The notes below the pieces were generated by a model. The model was not told the DNA's origin. It saw nothing but the letters and a program-made list of their open reading frames with translations, and ran no database searches. A stretch of DNA of 64,000 nucleotides from Nesterenkonia sp. E16_10 (lineage in GTDB: Bacteria > Actinomycetota > Actinomycetes > Actinomycetales > Micrococcaceae): NCBI RefSeq assembly GCF_017347085.1, contig NZ_JADPSA010000005.1:1-64000 (forward strand), in the 5' to 3' direction. This document shows, in pieces, positions 47,402 to 56,372 of the stretch (positions are counted from its first letter, which is position 1; the number at the start of each line of letters is the position of its first letter). Position numbers and translations under genes: made by a program.

Positions 47402-48928
47402 CTAGTAGGCTCCAGATCCAGCAAACACTGCCCGCACAGTCCGCCACAGTATGGCTAGATCCGCAGTAAGTGACCAGTTCTCCACGTAGTACAAATCGAG
47501 TCGGACTGCTTCTTCCCAGGGCAGATCAGAACGCCCACTAACTTGCCAGAGTCCAGTAATCCCCGGCTTCACCAAGAAACGACGGTGCACATGGGTTTCG
47601 TACTGCAACACCTCTCGCTCAAGTGATGGCCTCGGCCCAACTAACGACATGCTTCCGCCCAAAACGTTAAAAAGCTGTGGCAGCTCATCGATGCTATAAC
47701 GGCGAATGAATCGACCGACGTTGGTGATCCGTGGGTCATTTTTAATCTTGAACAGAACATTCGCCGGATCCATGCGATCAGCATTATCAAGCTGAGCGAG
47801 TACCTGTTCTGCGTCCTCACGCATCGATCTGAACTTCCACATCCGAAATTCTTCTCCATCGAGGCCGATTCGTTGTTGCTTGAAGATCACAGGACCGGGA
47901 GATGTCGTCTTGACCATGATCGCAACGACTGCCATCGGCAACGACAGCAGGAATATGATCACAAGGGACGCGACGATGTCGAAGCTTCGCTTCATTGCTG
48001 CCCGAAGACCGGTGTAACGCGGAGTCTCCACGTGCATCAGGGGGAGTCCAGCGACGGGGCGACTGTGAATCCGTGGTCCACTGACGTCAGTAAGACTTGG
48101 CGCCATCACCATTGAGTACTCGCCCTTTTCAAGCTCCCAGCTAAGCTCCCGAACTCTTCGCGGGTCCAGATGATCTGCTCCCGTAATAATCGCGGTATCG
48201 GCTCCGACGAAACCCATGGCCTCACGCACGCCATCAAAATCACTTATAACGGGGACCTTCCCAACGGTGAGCACGCCGCTGTCTCTAGGGTCCTGAGCCA
48301 GGGCGGCCCCTACGACGTTGTAGCCGGCCCAGGGCTGTTTCGCGAGCTCTTCAGAGATGTGCCGGATCGATGAACTGGACCCGACCAGAACAACCTGATT
48401 CGAATAGTCTCCTCGTGTGCGGTGTTTCTTGAGCCACTTGCGCCAGACCATCCGAGCAAATAGCAACCCAACGATTCCGAGGACGAAGGTGAGCAGTAGA
48501 TATCCGCGAGCCACATCCAGCTTCAGCAGAAACATCGCCGTGGCAACTGCGGCGAAGAGACCGATTCCGCTGTCCGTGATCTTTCTATACTCGGTGTGAC
48601 CGACGCCCATTACGCGGGAATCAACGCTTCCGACGGCTACGAGGACAACCATCCAGACCAGAAGGATCACACCAGAAACGATGCCGTAGCTGACCTCTCC
48701 CCCGTACTGCTCGCCTGTGCTGCTGGGGAAGCCGAAGTTGGCGGCATTGTCGATACCGAGCCAGAACATCTGGATAGCGCCTATGACAAGTGCCAACACG
48801 GCGAAATCAGTGATGAGCAATCGCGTTGCGTAGCGCCTCTGCCATTCCTTCCGCGGCAGTACCTCCTGGGTCACCGCCTGGATGCCGGTGTAAGTGGCGT
48901 GCATGTCTGGAGCTGTTGAAGCGGTCAT
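47402..48928 (-). CDS. Undecaprenyl-phosphate sugar-1-phosphate transferase
   Basis: This 508-residue polyprenyl-phosphate hexose-1-phosphate transferase starts repeat-unit synthesis at the membrane. Four N-terminal helices (within about 35-160) are followed by a Rossmann-like domain (VVLVGSSSSIRHI, near 180). The catalytic domain comes last, beginning KRSFDIVASLVIIFL near 315 and including GPVIFKQQRIG, MWKFRSM, SIDELPQLFNVL, MSLVGPRPS and KPGITGLWQVSGRSD. Glucose-, galactose- or GlcNAc-1-phosphate could be the donor. Its ATG overlaps the stop of the Asp-box protein gene (TAATG). A 139-base gap follows before the next gene. Confidence 0.95.
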   Translation of the reverse strand: MTASTAPDMHATYTGIQAVTQEVLPRKEWQRRYATRLLITDFAVLALVIGAIQMFWLGIDNAANFGFPSSTGEQYGGEVSYGIVSGVILLVWMVVLVAVGSVDSRVMGVGHTEYRKITDSGIGLFAAVATAMFLLKLDVARGYLLLTFVLGIVGLLFARMVWRKWLKKHRTRGDYSNQVVLVGSSSSIRHISEELAKQPWAGYNVVGAALAQDPRDSGVLTVGKVPVISDFDGVREAMGFVGADTAIITGADHLDPRRVRELSWELEKGEYSMVMAPSLTDVSGPRIHSRPVAGLPLMHVETPRYTGLRAAMKRSFDIVASLVIIFLLSLPMAVVAIMVKTTSPGPVIFKQQRIGLDGEEFRMWKFRSMREDAEQVLAQLDNADRMDPANVLFKIKNDPRITNVGRFIRRYSIDELPQLFNVLGGSMSLVGPRPSLEREVLQYETHVHRRFLVKPGITGLWQVSGRSDLPWEEAVRLDLYYVENWSLTADLAILWRTVRAVFAGSGAY

Positions 48929-49872
48929 TAATTGAAACTTCTTCCAAGGTCTGTAGAGATCATCACCTGGTCTCCTGCCCAGAGCCAGAGTGCGTTTCCG
49001 GATACATCGAGGACTGTCTCGACTTCAGGTTCTGTCGGTGCACAGGCGAGGGATTCGACGGATGCCAGGTCGAACTCCACGAGACTGACTCCCTCGCAAT
49101 CATTTGATTCCACCGCTGCTATCCAGCGGCCGTCGGACCCGCCCAGCGCGACTGCATTTTGGACACCGGTCCGAATCCACTCGGCACTTTCCGAGGTGTA
49201 ACTCCATAAAGAGCCACCACCGCAGATGACCCCAGCAACTCCTCCGCTGACTGCGACTTGGTGCATGTCTTCACATGGCCCCTCAACGACGTCACCGCCC
49301 CAAACCACTTGAGAGGGGTCAAGAGGATCCAAAAGCACGGAATTGGCCACCACCTGATCGTCCTGAGTCCAGGAGGCGCCGGAATCAAACGTCCGGACGT
49401 CTCGGGGCTCACAAGTCTCTTCGAAGCCAACCGTTGACTGCACAGCTGTGTAGTCAGCCGCCGAAATCCAGAGGGGGCGCCCCAGGCCATCTGTGGCAGG
49501 ATAAGCGGCCCCCCAGGTCTCTCCGCCGTCCACTGTCAATTCCAGGGCACCTCGCTCGTCACAAGTGCCCCCTTCGGAGCGCCAGGCTACGGTGTCACTC
49601 GTCGCCGAAAGGAGGCGAGGAGCTGTCCGCGGCGCATCCACACCCGCGGGAGGCGAGGAAGCCGCCTCGGTCTCCCGCGGATCAGAGTCGTCTTCAACAG
49701 TCTCAGCAGGGGACATTGATGTGGCGGCTTGAGGCTCTACACGACCCCAACCAAAAGCGAGCATTACCAGGGCGACATCAATGGCGGCGAACACGACTAG
49801 CCCGGCGATGATCATCACCTTTCGCGATGGTCCTCGCCCTGCCAGCCCGGTTGTTCTCCCCCGGCTGTTCAT
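48928..49872 (-). CDS. Membrane-anchored Asp-box (BNR) beta-propeller-like protein
   Basis: This 314-residue protein has a basic N-terminus, one transmembrane helix (about 19-40), an acidic and Pro-rich linker (about 48-85), and an extracytoplasmic domain with three Asp-box motifs: TVDGGETW (113-120), TFDSGASW (161-168) and STDLGRSF (306-313). Six cysteines (about 104, 154, 200, 217, 259, 277) may form disulfides outside the cell. Asp-boxes mark sialidase-type beta-propellers, but catalytic Arg triads are not apparent, so it may bind glycan rather than cut it. The start overlaps the phosphatase stop by four bases and its stop overlaps the initiating transferase start. Confidence 0.8.
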   Translation of the reverse strand: MNSRGRTTGLAGRGPSRKVMIIAGLVVFAAIDVALVMLAFGWGRVEPQAATSMSPAETVEDDSDPRETEAASSPPAGVDAPRTAPRLLSATSDTVAWRSEGGTCDERGALELTVDGGETWGAAYPATDGLGRPLWISAADYTAVQSTVGFEETCEPRDVRTFDSGASWTQDDQVVANSVLLDPLDPSQVVWGGDVVEGPCEDMHQVAVSGGVAGVICGGGSLWSYTSESAEWIRTGVQNAVALGGSDGRWIAAVESNDCEGVSLVEFDLASVESLACAPTEPEVETVLDVSGNALWLWAGDQVMISTDLGRSFN

Positions 49873-50489
49873 GCGCTGACCCCCCGGGCCAAGCGCACGG
49901 CGGCTCGCTGGGCCCGATCCAGAGCTTGGAGGATCTGGCGAGTGGACTCAGCGTAGACCTCCTCCGAGCGCCGATAGGGATCCACCACATCGGATGGACT
50001 AGCATCCTCGGGTGGCAGAAACCCGCGGCGTGCCGACGCCCATTTGACTGCAACTCGCAGCTTGTCCGCCGGGTTCAACGCGGGGAAATCTGCAGGGAGC
50101 GCCGGGCGATTCTGCTCCGCGCTCTCTAACAGCGCCGAGAACTCAGTCAAAGTGAAAGTGATTCGTGAGGCACGAGGCAGAAGCCGCACCACGCCGCTGC
50201 GGTGCTCGGTCGCCATCGCCAGGACTAAATCTGCTGCTCGCACCTGATCAGCTGTCAGCTGCCGTGCAATGTGGTTGGTGGGGATACCACCATGCTGGAC
50301 GGACAGCACCGCGGCTTCATCGGGCATACCGGAACCGACCATGGCTCCGGTACCAGCGCTTTCCACCAGGACCACAGATGTCAATCCGGGAAAATTCTCC
50401 AAAATCCTTGCGCGGATGAATTGCTCTGCCTGGGCGGAACGGCAGATGTTGCCAGTGCAGACCACGAGAATACGGAAGTGATCCGACAT
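49869..50489 (-). CDS. Low-molecular-weight protein-tyrosine phosphatase
   Basis: This 206-residue cytoplasmic phosphatase has the P-loop CTGNICRS (C11 to S18) and the general acid in VVDPY (D170). It is longer than the usual 145-160 residues owing to inserts in the middle and a helical tail. It should dephosphorylate the tyrosine cluster of the kinase encoded three bases upstream, as Wzb does with Wzc, allowing cycles of phosphorylation needed for polymerisation. Confidence 0.93.
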   Translation of the reverse strand: MSDHFRILVVCTGNICRSAQAEQFIRARILENFPGLTSVVLVESAGTGAMVGSGMPDEAAVLSVQHGGIPTNHIARQLTADQVRAADLVLAMATEHRSGVVRLLPRASRITFTLTEFSALLESAEQNRPALPADFPALNPADKLRVAVKWASARRGFLPPEDASPSDVVDPYRRSEEVYAESTRQILQALDRAQRAAVRLARGVSA

Positions 50490-50492
50490 CGC

Positions 50493-51869
50493 TTACGCCT
50501 TCTTGTCTTCTTCGTAGGTGTAGGCATACCCGTAGCGACCGTAACCGTATGCGTCTGGGCCCTTGGTCGGAAGCATCGTCGGAATGACGCCGAAGAGTCT
50601 CGCCCCGACGTTCTCCAGCGAAGTAACAGCTCCTCTGAGCTGTTGTCGATGGGTCTTGCCCGCAGCAACAACGACGATCGCGCCGGTAGCACTGGTTGCG
50701 AGCACTGCAGCGTCGGTGACGGGTAGAAGCGGAGGAGCATCAATCAACACGATGTCGAACTGGTCCTCCACGAAGCGGAGCAAAGCGTCCATGCTGGGCG
50801 AACCGAGTAGCTCGCTGGGGTTCGGAGGGATGTCTCCGGCGGGGAGTACCGCAAGATCATGCGGACCCCAGTACTGAACGACGTCTGCGAGATCGACTTT
50901 GCCGATCAACACGTTTGTCAGCCCCACAGCGCCTTCCAGTCCGAAGTAGCTCGCGATTCTGGGACGACGGAGATCAGCGTCGATCACAAGAACTCGCTGA
51001 CCGGCCTCTTGCATCGTGATCGCGGTGTTGGCCACTGTGGTGGACTTGCCTTCACCCTGGATCGAGGAAGTGAACACAAAGCTACGCCTGGACTCCCCGA
51101 CCTCCACGAATTGGAGGTTTGTTCGGAGTGTACGGAAAGACTCGGCTCGCGGGCTCTTGGGGTCGACCTGCACCACCAACGGCCGCTTCTGTGCCTCGGG
51201 GTCATAGGCGATGCCCCCCAAGACTGGAGCTTCGGTGACAGTGGAGATATCGTGCTCCCCACGGATTCTGGTATCCAGCACCTCGCGCAGCACAACAATC
51301 CCGACGCCGATACTCAATCCCAGCAAGGACCCGAGGGCGAGATTGAACGGCACCTGCGGCGCGACGGGAGATTCGGGGGCTACTGCTTCCTGGAGAATCT
51401 CGACGGAAACTGCGCTTTCTTCACCTGAAGATCCGGGCGTGATCTCGCCCACGACGTTGATCAGACTTTCGGTAACGGAGTTAGCGATTTCGGCCGCCAC
51501 CGCGGGATCCTGGTTGGTGGCGTTGATCTGCATAAGTACCGTATTGGCATCAGTAGACACCTCGATGTCACCAGAGAGTTCAGCCGACGTCTGCTCGAGT
51601 CCAAGGTCCCCAATCACAGGCTGGAGCACTCGAGGAGTCGTTGTAACGAGAACGAAGCTTTCGACAATCTGCTGGGTATACGTGGTGCCCTGACCAAGCT
51701 CGGCCACCGTGGAGGCAGAGTCCGTAGAGACATAGACCCGGGTACCCGCCTCATACTGTGGGCTCTGCAACAGCGAGTAGGTGGCTGCGGCGCCGATACC
51801 GGCGAGGGTCGCCAACACGATGATGAGCCATCCGCGATGGACGATCCTTAAATATTCACGCAATTCCAC
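50493..51869 (-). CDS. Polysaccharide co-polymerase and tyrosine autokinase (Wzc-like)
   Basis: This 458-residue protein joins a Wzz-type co-polymerase part, with helices at about 14-33 and 176-198 flanking an extracytoplasmic domain, to a cytoplasmic BY-kinase. Walker A QGEGKST (271-277), Walker A' VLVIDADLRRP (293-303) and Walker B DIVLIDAPP (372-380) are intact. The C-terminus DAYGYGRYGYAYTYEEDKKA holds six tyrosines for autophosphorylation. The external domain is short (about 140 residues) compared with Escherichia coli Wzc, as in other Gram-positive fused kinases. GTG 51869 has AGGGG upstream. It is the first gene of the - arm. Confidence 0.95.
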   Translation of the reverse strand: MELREYLRIVHRGWLIIVLATLAGIGAAATYSLLQSPQYEAGTRVYVSTDSASTVAELGQGTTYTQQIVESFVLVTTTPRVLQPVIGDLGLEQTSAELSGDIEVSTDANTVLMQINATNQDPAVAAEIANSVTESLINVVGEITPGSSGEESAVSVEILQEAVAPESPVAPQVPFNLALGSLLGLSIGVGIVVLREVLDTRIRGEHDISTVTEAPVLGGIAYDPEAQKRPLVVQVDPKSPRAESFRTLRTNLQFVEVGESRRSFVFTSSIQGEGKSTTVANTAITMQEAGQRVLVIDADLRRPRIASYFGLEGAVGLTNVLIGKVDLADVVQYWGPHDLAVLPAGDIPPNPSELLGSPSMDALLRFVEDQFDIVLIDAPPLLPVTDAAVLATSATGAIVVVAAGKTHRQQLRGAVTSLENVGARLFGVIPTMLPTKGPDAYGYGRYGYAYTYEEDKKA

Positions 51870-51983
51870 GTACTGATGCCCCTAGACTCCCACGGATATG
51901 ACCTAGGCCAGCATAAGGGATTCACAGGAAAAACTCAGATCGACGTTGAACGAAAGCTTGAGCTGAGACGTAGCGCACGTGGC
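51870..51983 (-). promoter_or_regulatory. Promoter region of the exopolysaccharide - arm
   Basis: This 114-base gap between uvrB and the kinase gene marks the right edge of the low-G+C island. On the minus strand it contains GAGTTTTTCC and then TTATGCTGG, a possible -10 (TATGCT), and further on TAGGTCATAT. I cannot decide which is used and see no clear operator. Confidence 0.35.
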
Positions 51984-54128
51984 TCACATCTGGTCGTGAC
52001 CGGCGTTCTGCATCTGCCGGAGCTCCTTCTTGAGCTCGCCGATCTCATCACGGAGCCGGGCCGCGACCTCGAAGTTCAGCTCCTCCGCCGCGTGATGCAT
52101 CTGGCCGGTGAGCTGGGCGATCAGGTCGGTGAGGTCCTTGGCAGGGGTCTGCTCCGCCAGGGACTTGCCGGACTTCTTGCCCGTGGAGTCCTCGCCGTCT
52201 TCGTTGTCGAAACTGGTGTAGCCGCGGTGGCCCTTGCCGTACTGGAATCCGGTGGCCAGGCCACCCATTCCCTGCAGCAGCTCGGCCGTGTCGGCATCTT
52301 CGCGGGCCAGCTGGTCGGTGATGTCGGCGATCTTTTTCTGCAGCGGGGTCGGGTCGATCCCGTTCTCGGTGTTGTACGCGATCTGGCGTTCCCGGCGGCG
52401 GTCGGTCTCGTCGATCGCGCGGCGCATCGAATCGGTGATCCGGTCCGCGTACATATGCACCTCACCGGAGACGTTACGAGCCGCACGGCCGATGGTCTGG
52501 ATCAGCGAGGTGGTGGAGCGCAGGAACCCTTCCTTGTCCGCGTCCAGGATGGCGACCATCGAGACCTCGGGCAGGTCCAGGCCCTCGCGGAGCAGGTTGA
52601 TCCCGACCACCACGTCGTGGACGCCGCGGCGCAGGTCCCGCAGGATCTCGATCCGCTTGAGCGTGTCCACATCCGAGTGCAGGTACTCCACCTTGATGCC
52701 GTTCTCCAGCATGTACTCGGTGAGGTCCTCGGCCATCCGCTTGGTCAGTGTGGTAACCAGCACGCGTTCGTTCTTCGCGGTGCGGGTGCGGATCTCCCCC
52801 AGCAGGTCATCGATCTGACCCTTGGTCTTCTTGATCACGATCTGCGGGTCCACCAGACCGGTGGGACGGATGATCTGCTCCACATAGCCATCGGCCTGAT
52901 CCAGCTCATAGGGACCGGGGGTGGCGGAGAGGTACACGGTTTGCCCGATCCGCTCCAGGAACTCGTCCCACTTCAGCGGCCGGTTATCCATCGCGGAAGG
53001 CAGCCGGAACCCGTGGTCCACCAGGGTGCGCTTGCGAGACATATCCCCCTCATACATGCCACCGATCTGCGGGATGGTCGCATGGGACTCATCGACGATC
53101 AGCAGGTAGTCATCCGGGAAGTAGTCCAGCAGGCAGTGCGAGGCCGAGCCGGGCCCGCGGCCGTCGATGTGCCGGGAGTAGTTCTCGATGCCGTTGCAGA
53201 AGCCCATCTGCTGCATCATCTCGAGGTCGTAGGTGGTGCGCATCCGCAGCCGCTGGGCCTCCAGCAGCTTGTCCTGGGACTCCAGCTCCTCCAGCCGGAC
53301 GCGCAACTCATCCTCGATCCGGGTGATGGCGCTGGCCATCCGCTCGTCGCCGGCCACGTAGTGGCTGGCGGGGAAGATGTACATCTCTTCTTCCTCGCGC
53401 ACCACGGTGCCGGTGAGCGGGTGCAGCGTGGAGATGGATTCGATCTCATCGCCGAAGAACTCGATGCGCACCGCGAGCTCCTCATACATCGGGATGATCT
53501 CCACGGTGTCCCCGCGGACCCGGAAGGTGCCGCGGTGGAAGTCGGTGTCATTGCGGGCATACTGCATCCCCACGAAGCGGCGCAGCAGCTCATCGCGTTC
53601 GATCTTCTCCCCCACCTCGACCGCGACCATCTGCTTGATGTATTCCTCGGGCGTACCCAGGCCGTAGATGCAGGAGACGGTGGCGACCACGACCACGTCA
53701 CGGCGGGTCAGCAGCGCGTTGGTGGCCGAGTGGCGCAGCCGCTCGACCTCCTCGTTGACCGAGGAGTCCTTCTCGATGAAGGTGTCCGTCTGAGGCACAT
53801 AGGCCTCGGGCTGGTAGTAGTCGTAGTAGGAGACGAAGTACTCCACCGCGTTGTTCGGCAGCAGCTCCCGGAACTCATTGGCCAGCTGGGCGGCCAAGGT
53901 CTTGTTCTGCACCATGATCAGCGTGGGCCGCTGCACCTGCTCGATCAGCCAGGCCGCCGTCGCCGACTTGCCGGTGCCGGTGGCGCCCATCAGCACCACG
54001 TCCTTCTCGCCACCCTCGATCCGGCCTACCAGCTCGGCGATCGCCTTCGGCTGATCCCCCGAGGGCTGGAACGGGCTGATGACCTCAAAGGGGGCAACGG
54101 TGCGGCTGATCTTCTGAGCGAGACTCAT
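51984..54128 (-). CDS. uvrB: Excinuclease ABC subunit B
   Basis: This 714-residue helicase-like repair protein verifies lesions handed over by UvrA and recruits UvrC. Motif [15 protein letters not shown] (near 49), the beta-hairpin [12 protein letters not shown], motif [18 protein letters not shown], and a C-terminal UVR motif ([20 protein letters not shown]) are all seen. The start lies 9 bases after the coaE stop, so the genes are cotranscribed. No LexA box is visible directly upstream, unlike uvrA. Confidence 0.97.
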   Translation of the reverse strand: MSLAQKISRTVAPFEVISPFQPSGDQPKAIAELVGRIEGGEKDVVLMGATGTGKSATAAWLIEQVQRPTLIMVQNKTLAAQLANEFRELLPNNAVEYFVSYYDYYQPEAYVPQTDTFIEKDSSVNEEVERLRHSATNALLTRRDVVVVATVSCIYGLGTPEEYIKQMVAVEVGEKIERDELLRRFVGMQYARNDTDFHRGTFRVRGDTVEIIPMYEELAVRIEFFGDEIESISTLHPLTGTVVREEEEMYIFPASHYVAGDERMASAITRIEDELRVRLEELESQDKLLEAQRLRMRTTYDLEMMQQMGFCNGIENYSRHIDGRGPGSASHCLLDYFPDDYLLIVDESHATIPQIGGMYEGDMSRKRTLVDHGFRLPSAMDNRPLKWDEFLERIGQTVYLSATPGPYELDQADGYVEQIIRPTGLVDPQIVIKKTKGQIDDLLGEIRTRTAKNERVLVTTLTKRMAEDLTEYMLENGIKVEYLHSDVDTLKRIEILRDLRRGVHDVVVGINLLREGLDLPEVSMVAILDADKEGFLRSTTSLIQTIGRAARNVSGEVHMYADRITDSMRRAIDETDRRRERQIAYNTENGIDPTPLQKKIADITDQLAREDADTAELLQGMGGLATGFQYGKGHRGYTSFDNEDGEDSTGKKSGKSLAEQTPAKDLTDLIAQLTGQMHHAAEELNFEVAARLRDEIGELKKELRQMQNAGHDQM

Positions 54129-54137
54129 GGATCAATG

Positions 54138-54752
54138 CTACTGCTCGGCTATGACACGCCCGCGGAGTTTCTCGTACAGCTCATCGACCTGGGCATGGAG
54201 TTCTTCCAGGGTCCCGGAGTTCTCCAGCACCACGTCTGCCACCGCGGCACGCTCGGCCTCGGAGGCCTGCGCGTCGATGCGCGCCTGGGCGTCTTCGGGG
54301 CTGGAATCTCGGTCCCGGACGATCCGATTCAGCCGCTCCTGCGGGCCGGCGGCGATCACCACGACGACGTCGAACCGGTCCGCCTGTCCGGTCTCCACCA
54401 GCAGCGGGATGTCCTCGACCACCACGGATCCCTCCGGCGCCAGCGCGCGCAGCGCGTTGCGGGCCTCGGCCACCCGGGGGTGGACGATCGCGTTGAGCCG
54501 GGCGCGGGCGTCCTCGTCGGCGAAGACGATCTGGCCCAGGGCCTCGCGGTTCAGGGCACCGGAGTCGGTGAGCACCCCGGACCCGAAGGCCTGGACCACT
54601 GCGTCCAGCCCCTCGGTGCCGGGTTCCAGCACCTCCCGGGCCAGGAGGTCGGCGTCGATGATGATGGCGCCGTGTTCGGCCAGTCGGGTGGCGACCGCTG
54701 ACTTGCCCGAGGCGATCCCGCCGGTCAGGCCCACTGAGAGGATCTTATACAT
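54138..54752 (-). CDS. coaE: Dephospho-CoA kinase
   Basis: This 204-residue P-loop kinase performs the last step of coenzyme A synthesis. The N-terminal VGLTGGIASGKSAVA contains Walker A; IIDADLLAREV and the LID region NRIVRDRDSS follow. It precedes uvrB, as in many actinobacteria, where rpsA usually lies just upstream; here rpsA is about 8 kb away, separated by accessory genes. ATG 54752 follows a -10 box by six bases, so the transcript is probably leaderless. Confidence 0.95.
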   Translation of the reverse strand: MYKILSVGLTGGIASGKSAVATRLAEHGAIIIDADLLAREVLEPGTEGLDAVVQAFGSGVLTDSGALNREALGQIVFADEDARARLNAIVHPRVAEARNALRALAPEGSVVVEDIPLLVETGQADRFDVVVVIAAGPQERLNRIVRDRDSSPEDAQARIDAQASEAERAAVADVVLENSGTLEELHAQVDELYEKLRGRVIAEQ

Positions 54753-54758
54753 CCTTCG

Positions 54759-54764
54759 AGTCTA
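54759..54764 (-). promoter_or_regulatory. -10 box of a leaderless coaE promoter
   Basis: TAGACT on the minus strand, six bases before the coaE ATG, overlaps the space to the upstream hydrolase gene. No ribosome binding site is present. Confidence 0.5.
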
Positions 54765-54766
54765 GA

Positions 54767-55543
54767 TCAGAGGTCACCCGAGGGACCTGTCTGAGGTCCC
54801 GGGACTGACGCAGCCGACGCCGCTGAAGTGATGATCTTCGCCAGGTCGCCGGCGCGACTCCACATCGGCCAGTGACCCGTCGGGAGGTCGATGACCTCAA
54901 GACTTTCGAGCTTCGCGACCTCGGCGAACATGGGGTGTCCCCCGCGGGTCATGTCCATCACCTGCGTGCTCGAGATCGAACAGCACACCAGGGTGGTCGG
55001 GACGGTGTGGCGGGCGTCGTTGGTCAGCTCCACGGTCTGGCGCAGCACGGGGCCAGGCTCGGGCACTGCCTTGGTGCGGAACCGTTCCAGGTCCTCCTTG
55101 CTCAGGCCTTCGAGACTCGCCTGTTGGGCCAGGACGTCGAACGGTGGCAGCGGAAGCTCCACCAGCTCCTCGGGGAGGTCCGGGGCGAAGACGCTCCCGT
55201 TCGCCATCGGACCGGAGTCGACCCAGACCACGCGATGCACCAGCTCGGGATGCCGGTCCAGGATGAGGCTGACGGGCGCGTTCGCTCCGCTGTGCGCCAC
55301 GAGCGTCGTGGGCTGGTCCTGGGACACCTCAAGTCGCACCAGGGTGTCTTCGATGGCGTCGACCTGATCCTCGAGGGTCCTGGTTGCACGCTTAGGATCG
55401 TCGATGTCCAGGCCGGGCAGCGTCATCGCCAGGACACGGGAGTCACCGCCCTCGAGGCTTTCCAGGACGTGATCCCAGGCCCAGGCCCCCAGCCAGTGGC
55501 CCGCAATGAGAATGATGGTCGAAGTGCTCCTTGTAGTTGTCAT
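54767..55543 (-). CDS. Alpha/beta hydrolase (small esterase type)
   Basis: This 258-residue protein has the alpha/beta-hydrolase start IILIAGHWLGAWAWDHV, a nucleophile elbow LVAHSGANAPV (S about 85) and a C-terminal histidine in LPTGHWPMW. It resembles plant-esterase/EstC-like enzymes acting on small esters. The elbow AHSGA has Gly after Ser as expected. No signal peptide is seen. It is divergent from a WYL-type regulator 90 bases away, which is likely to control it. Confidence 0.85.
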   Translation of the reverse strand: MTTTRSTSTIILIAGHWLGAWAWDHVLESLEGGDSRVLAMTLPGLDIDDPKRATRTLEDQVDAIEDTLVRLEVSQDQPTTLVAHSGANAPVSLILDRHPELVHRVVWVDSGPMANGSVFAPDLPEELVELPLPPFDVLAQQASLEGLSKEDLERFRTKAVPEPGPVLRQTVELTNDARHTVPTTLVCCSISSTQVMDMTRGGHPMFAEVAKLESLEVIDLPTGHWPMWSRAGDLAKIITSAASAASVPGPQTGPSGDL

Positions 55544-55599
55544 GTCTCCAGCATCAGGGACGCGGCGGGCAGGTGTATGTCACTATTTCTGTCATGAAT

Positions 55600-55651
55600 A
55601 TGAAACGCGCTGAACGGTGAAGCTGGCAGAAGGGTGAAGCGCGCAGAACGG
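55600..55651 (+). repeat. Imperfect tandem duplication of the regulator's start
   Basis: ATGAAACGCGCTGAACGG at 55600-55617 is repeated as GTGAAGCGCGCAGAACGG at 55634-55651, a 34-base offset with 15 of 18 matches. The first copy, extended by ATGAAT upstream, encodes the eight-residue MNMKRAER followed by TGA, and is out of frame with the regulator. Confidence 0.7.
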
Positions 55652-56350
55652 CTTCATGCCCTGTCCGAGATGCTGCGGCGTCACGGGTCGCGGGGGTGTT
55701 CCGCAGAGCGGCTGGCGAGCGAGTTCGGTGTCTCGGTGCGCACCGTCAAGCGCGACCTCAGTGCGCTCGAACGCAGCGGCGCACCGATCTGGTCCCGCCC
55801 GGGCCCCGGTGGCGGCTACGGGTTGGCGTCCAGCGCATCCCTGCCGCCGGTCAGCCTGTCCCCCGCGCAGGCGGTGGCGCTGCTGGCCGCCGTCTCCGCA
55901 GCGCCCGATGCCCCCTACTCCGATCTGGCAACGGCTGGCATCCAGAAGATTCTGGACGTCCTCGATCCCAGAACCCGTGCAGCGGCCGATGAGCTGGCCA
56001 GCCGGGTCTGGGTGAACACGCCGCCTGCTGCCTCGCGTGCGGTCAGGTCGGCGCTGGAGGAAGCGATGTCTGAGCAGCGGGTGGTTCGACTCCGCTACAC
56101 CTCCGGTTCCGGGACCACGACCGTCCGCGAGGTCGAGCCCGTGATGTTCGCGTCCACGAACGGCCAGTGGCACCTCGTCGGGTGGTGTCGGATGCGGGAC
56201 GCGATGCGCTGGTTCACGGTCTCGCGCATCGCGGCGGCCACCGTGACCACCACGGCGTGTGAAGGCCACAGCATCCACGAAGTGGGCAAGCCCCCGGTGA
56301 ACGCCAGGCCCGTCCACGGTCGGATCGAGCAGGCCCTTCCACCCGAGTAG
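55634..56350 (+). CDS. DeoR-type HTH/WYL-domain transcriptional regulator
   Basis: This 238-residue regulator has an N-terminal winged helix (LASEFGVSVRTVKRDLSAL, about 28-46; wing GPGGGYGL) and a C-terminal WYL-like ligand domain (RVVRLRYTSGSG, WHLVGWCRMRDAMRWFTVSRI). It is shorter than typical 310-330-residue WYL regulators. GTG 55634 is the only start in frame that keeps the whole HTH, but GAAGG is too close to serve as a normal ribosome binding site. It likely regulates the divergent hydrolase gene and itself. Confidence 0.85.
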   Translation: MKRAERLHALSEMLRRHGSRGCSAERLASEFGVSVRTVKRDLSALERSGAPIWSRPGPGGGYGLASSASLPPVSLSPAQAVALLAAVSAAPDAPYSDLATAGIQKILDVLDPRTRAAADELASRVWVNTPPAASRAVRSALEEAMSEQRVVRLRYTSGSGTTTVREVEPVMFASTNGQWHLVGWCRMRDAMRWFTVSRIAAATVTTTACEGHSIHEVGKPPVNARPVHGRIEQALPPE

Positions 56351-56372
56351 GCCCCTTCATGAGGCATTCGGG

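Noticed and set aside
47262-47447. 61-codon frame between the initiating transferase and the Alg14-Alg13 gene
   Set aside because: It begins inside the transferase gene, has no ribosome binding site, and the gap looks like leader sequence for the next gene.
49869-49872. Treating the Asp-box protein as a working sialidase
   Set aside because: Asp-boxes alone mark a fold; I could not identify the catalytic arginine triad or the Tyr/Glu pair.
51876-54701. Open frame of over 900 codons antisense to uvrB and coaE
   Set aside because: It is a shadow of two well-supported genes; its translation is low in sequence complexity.
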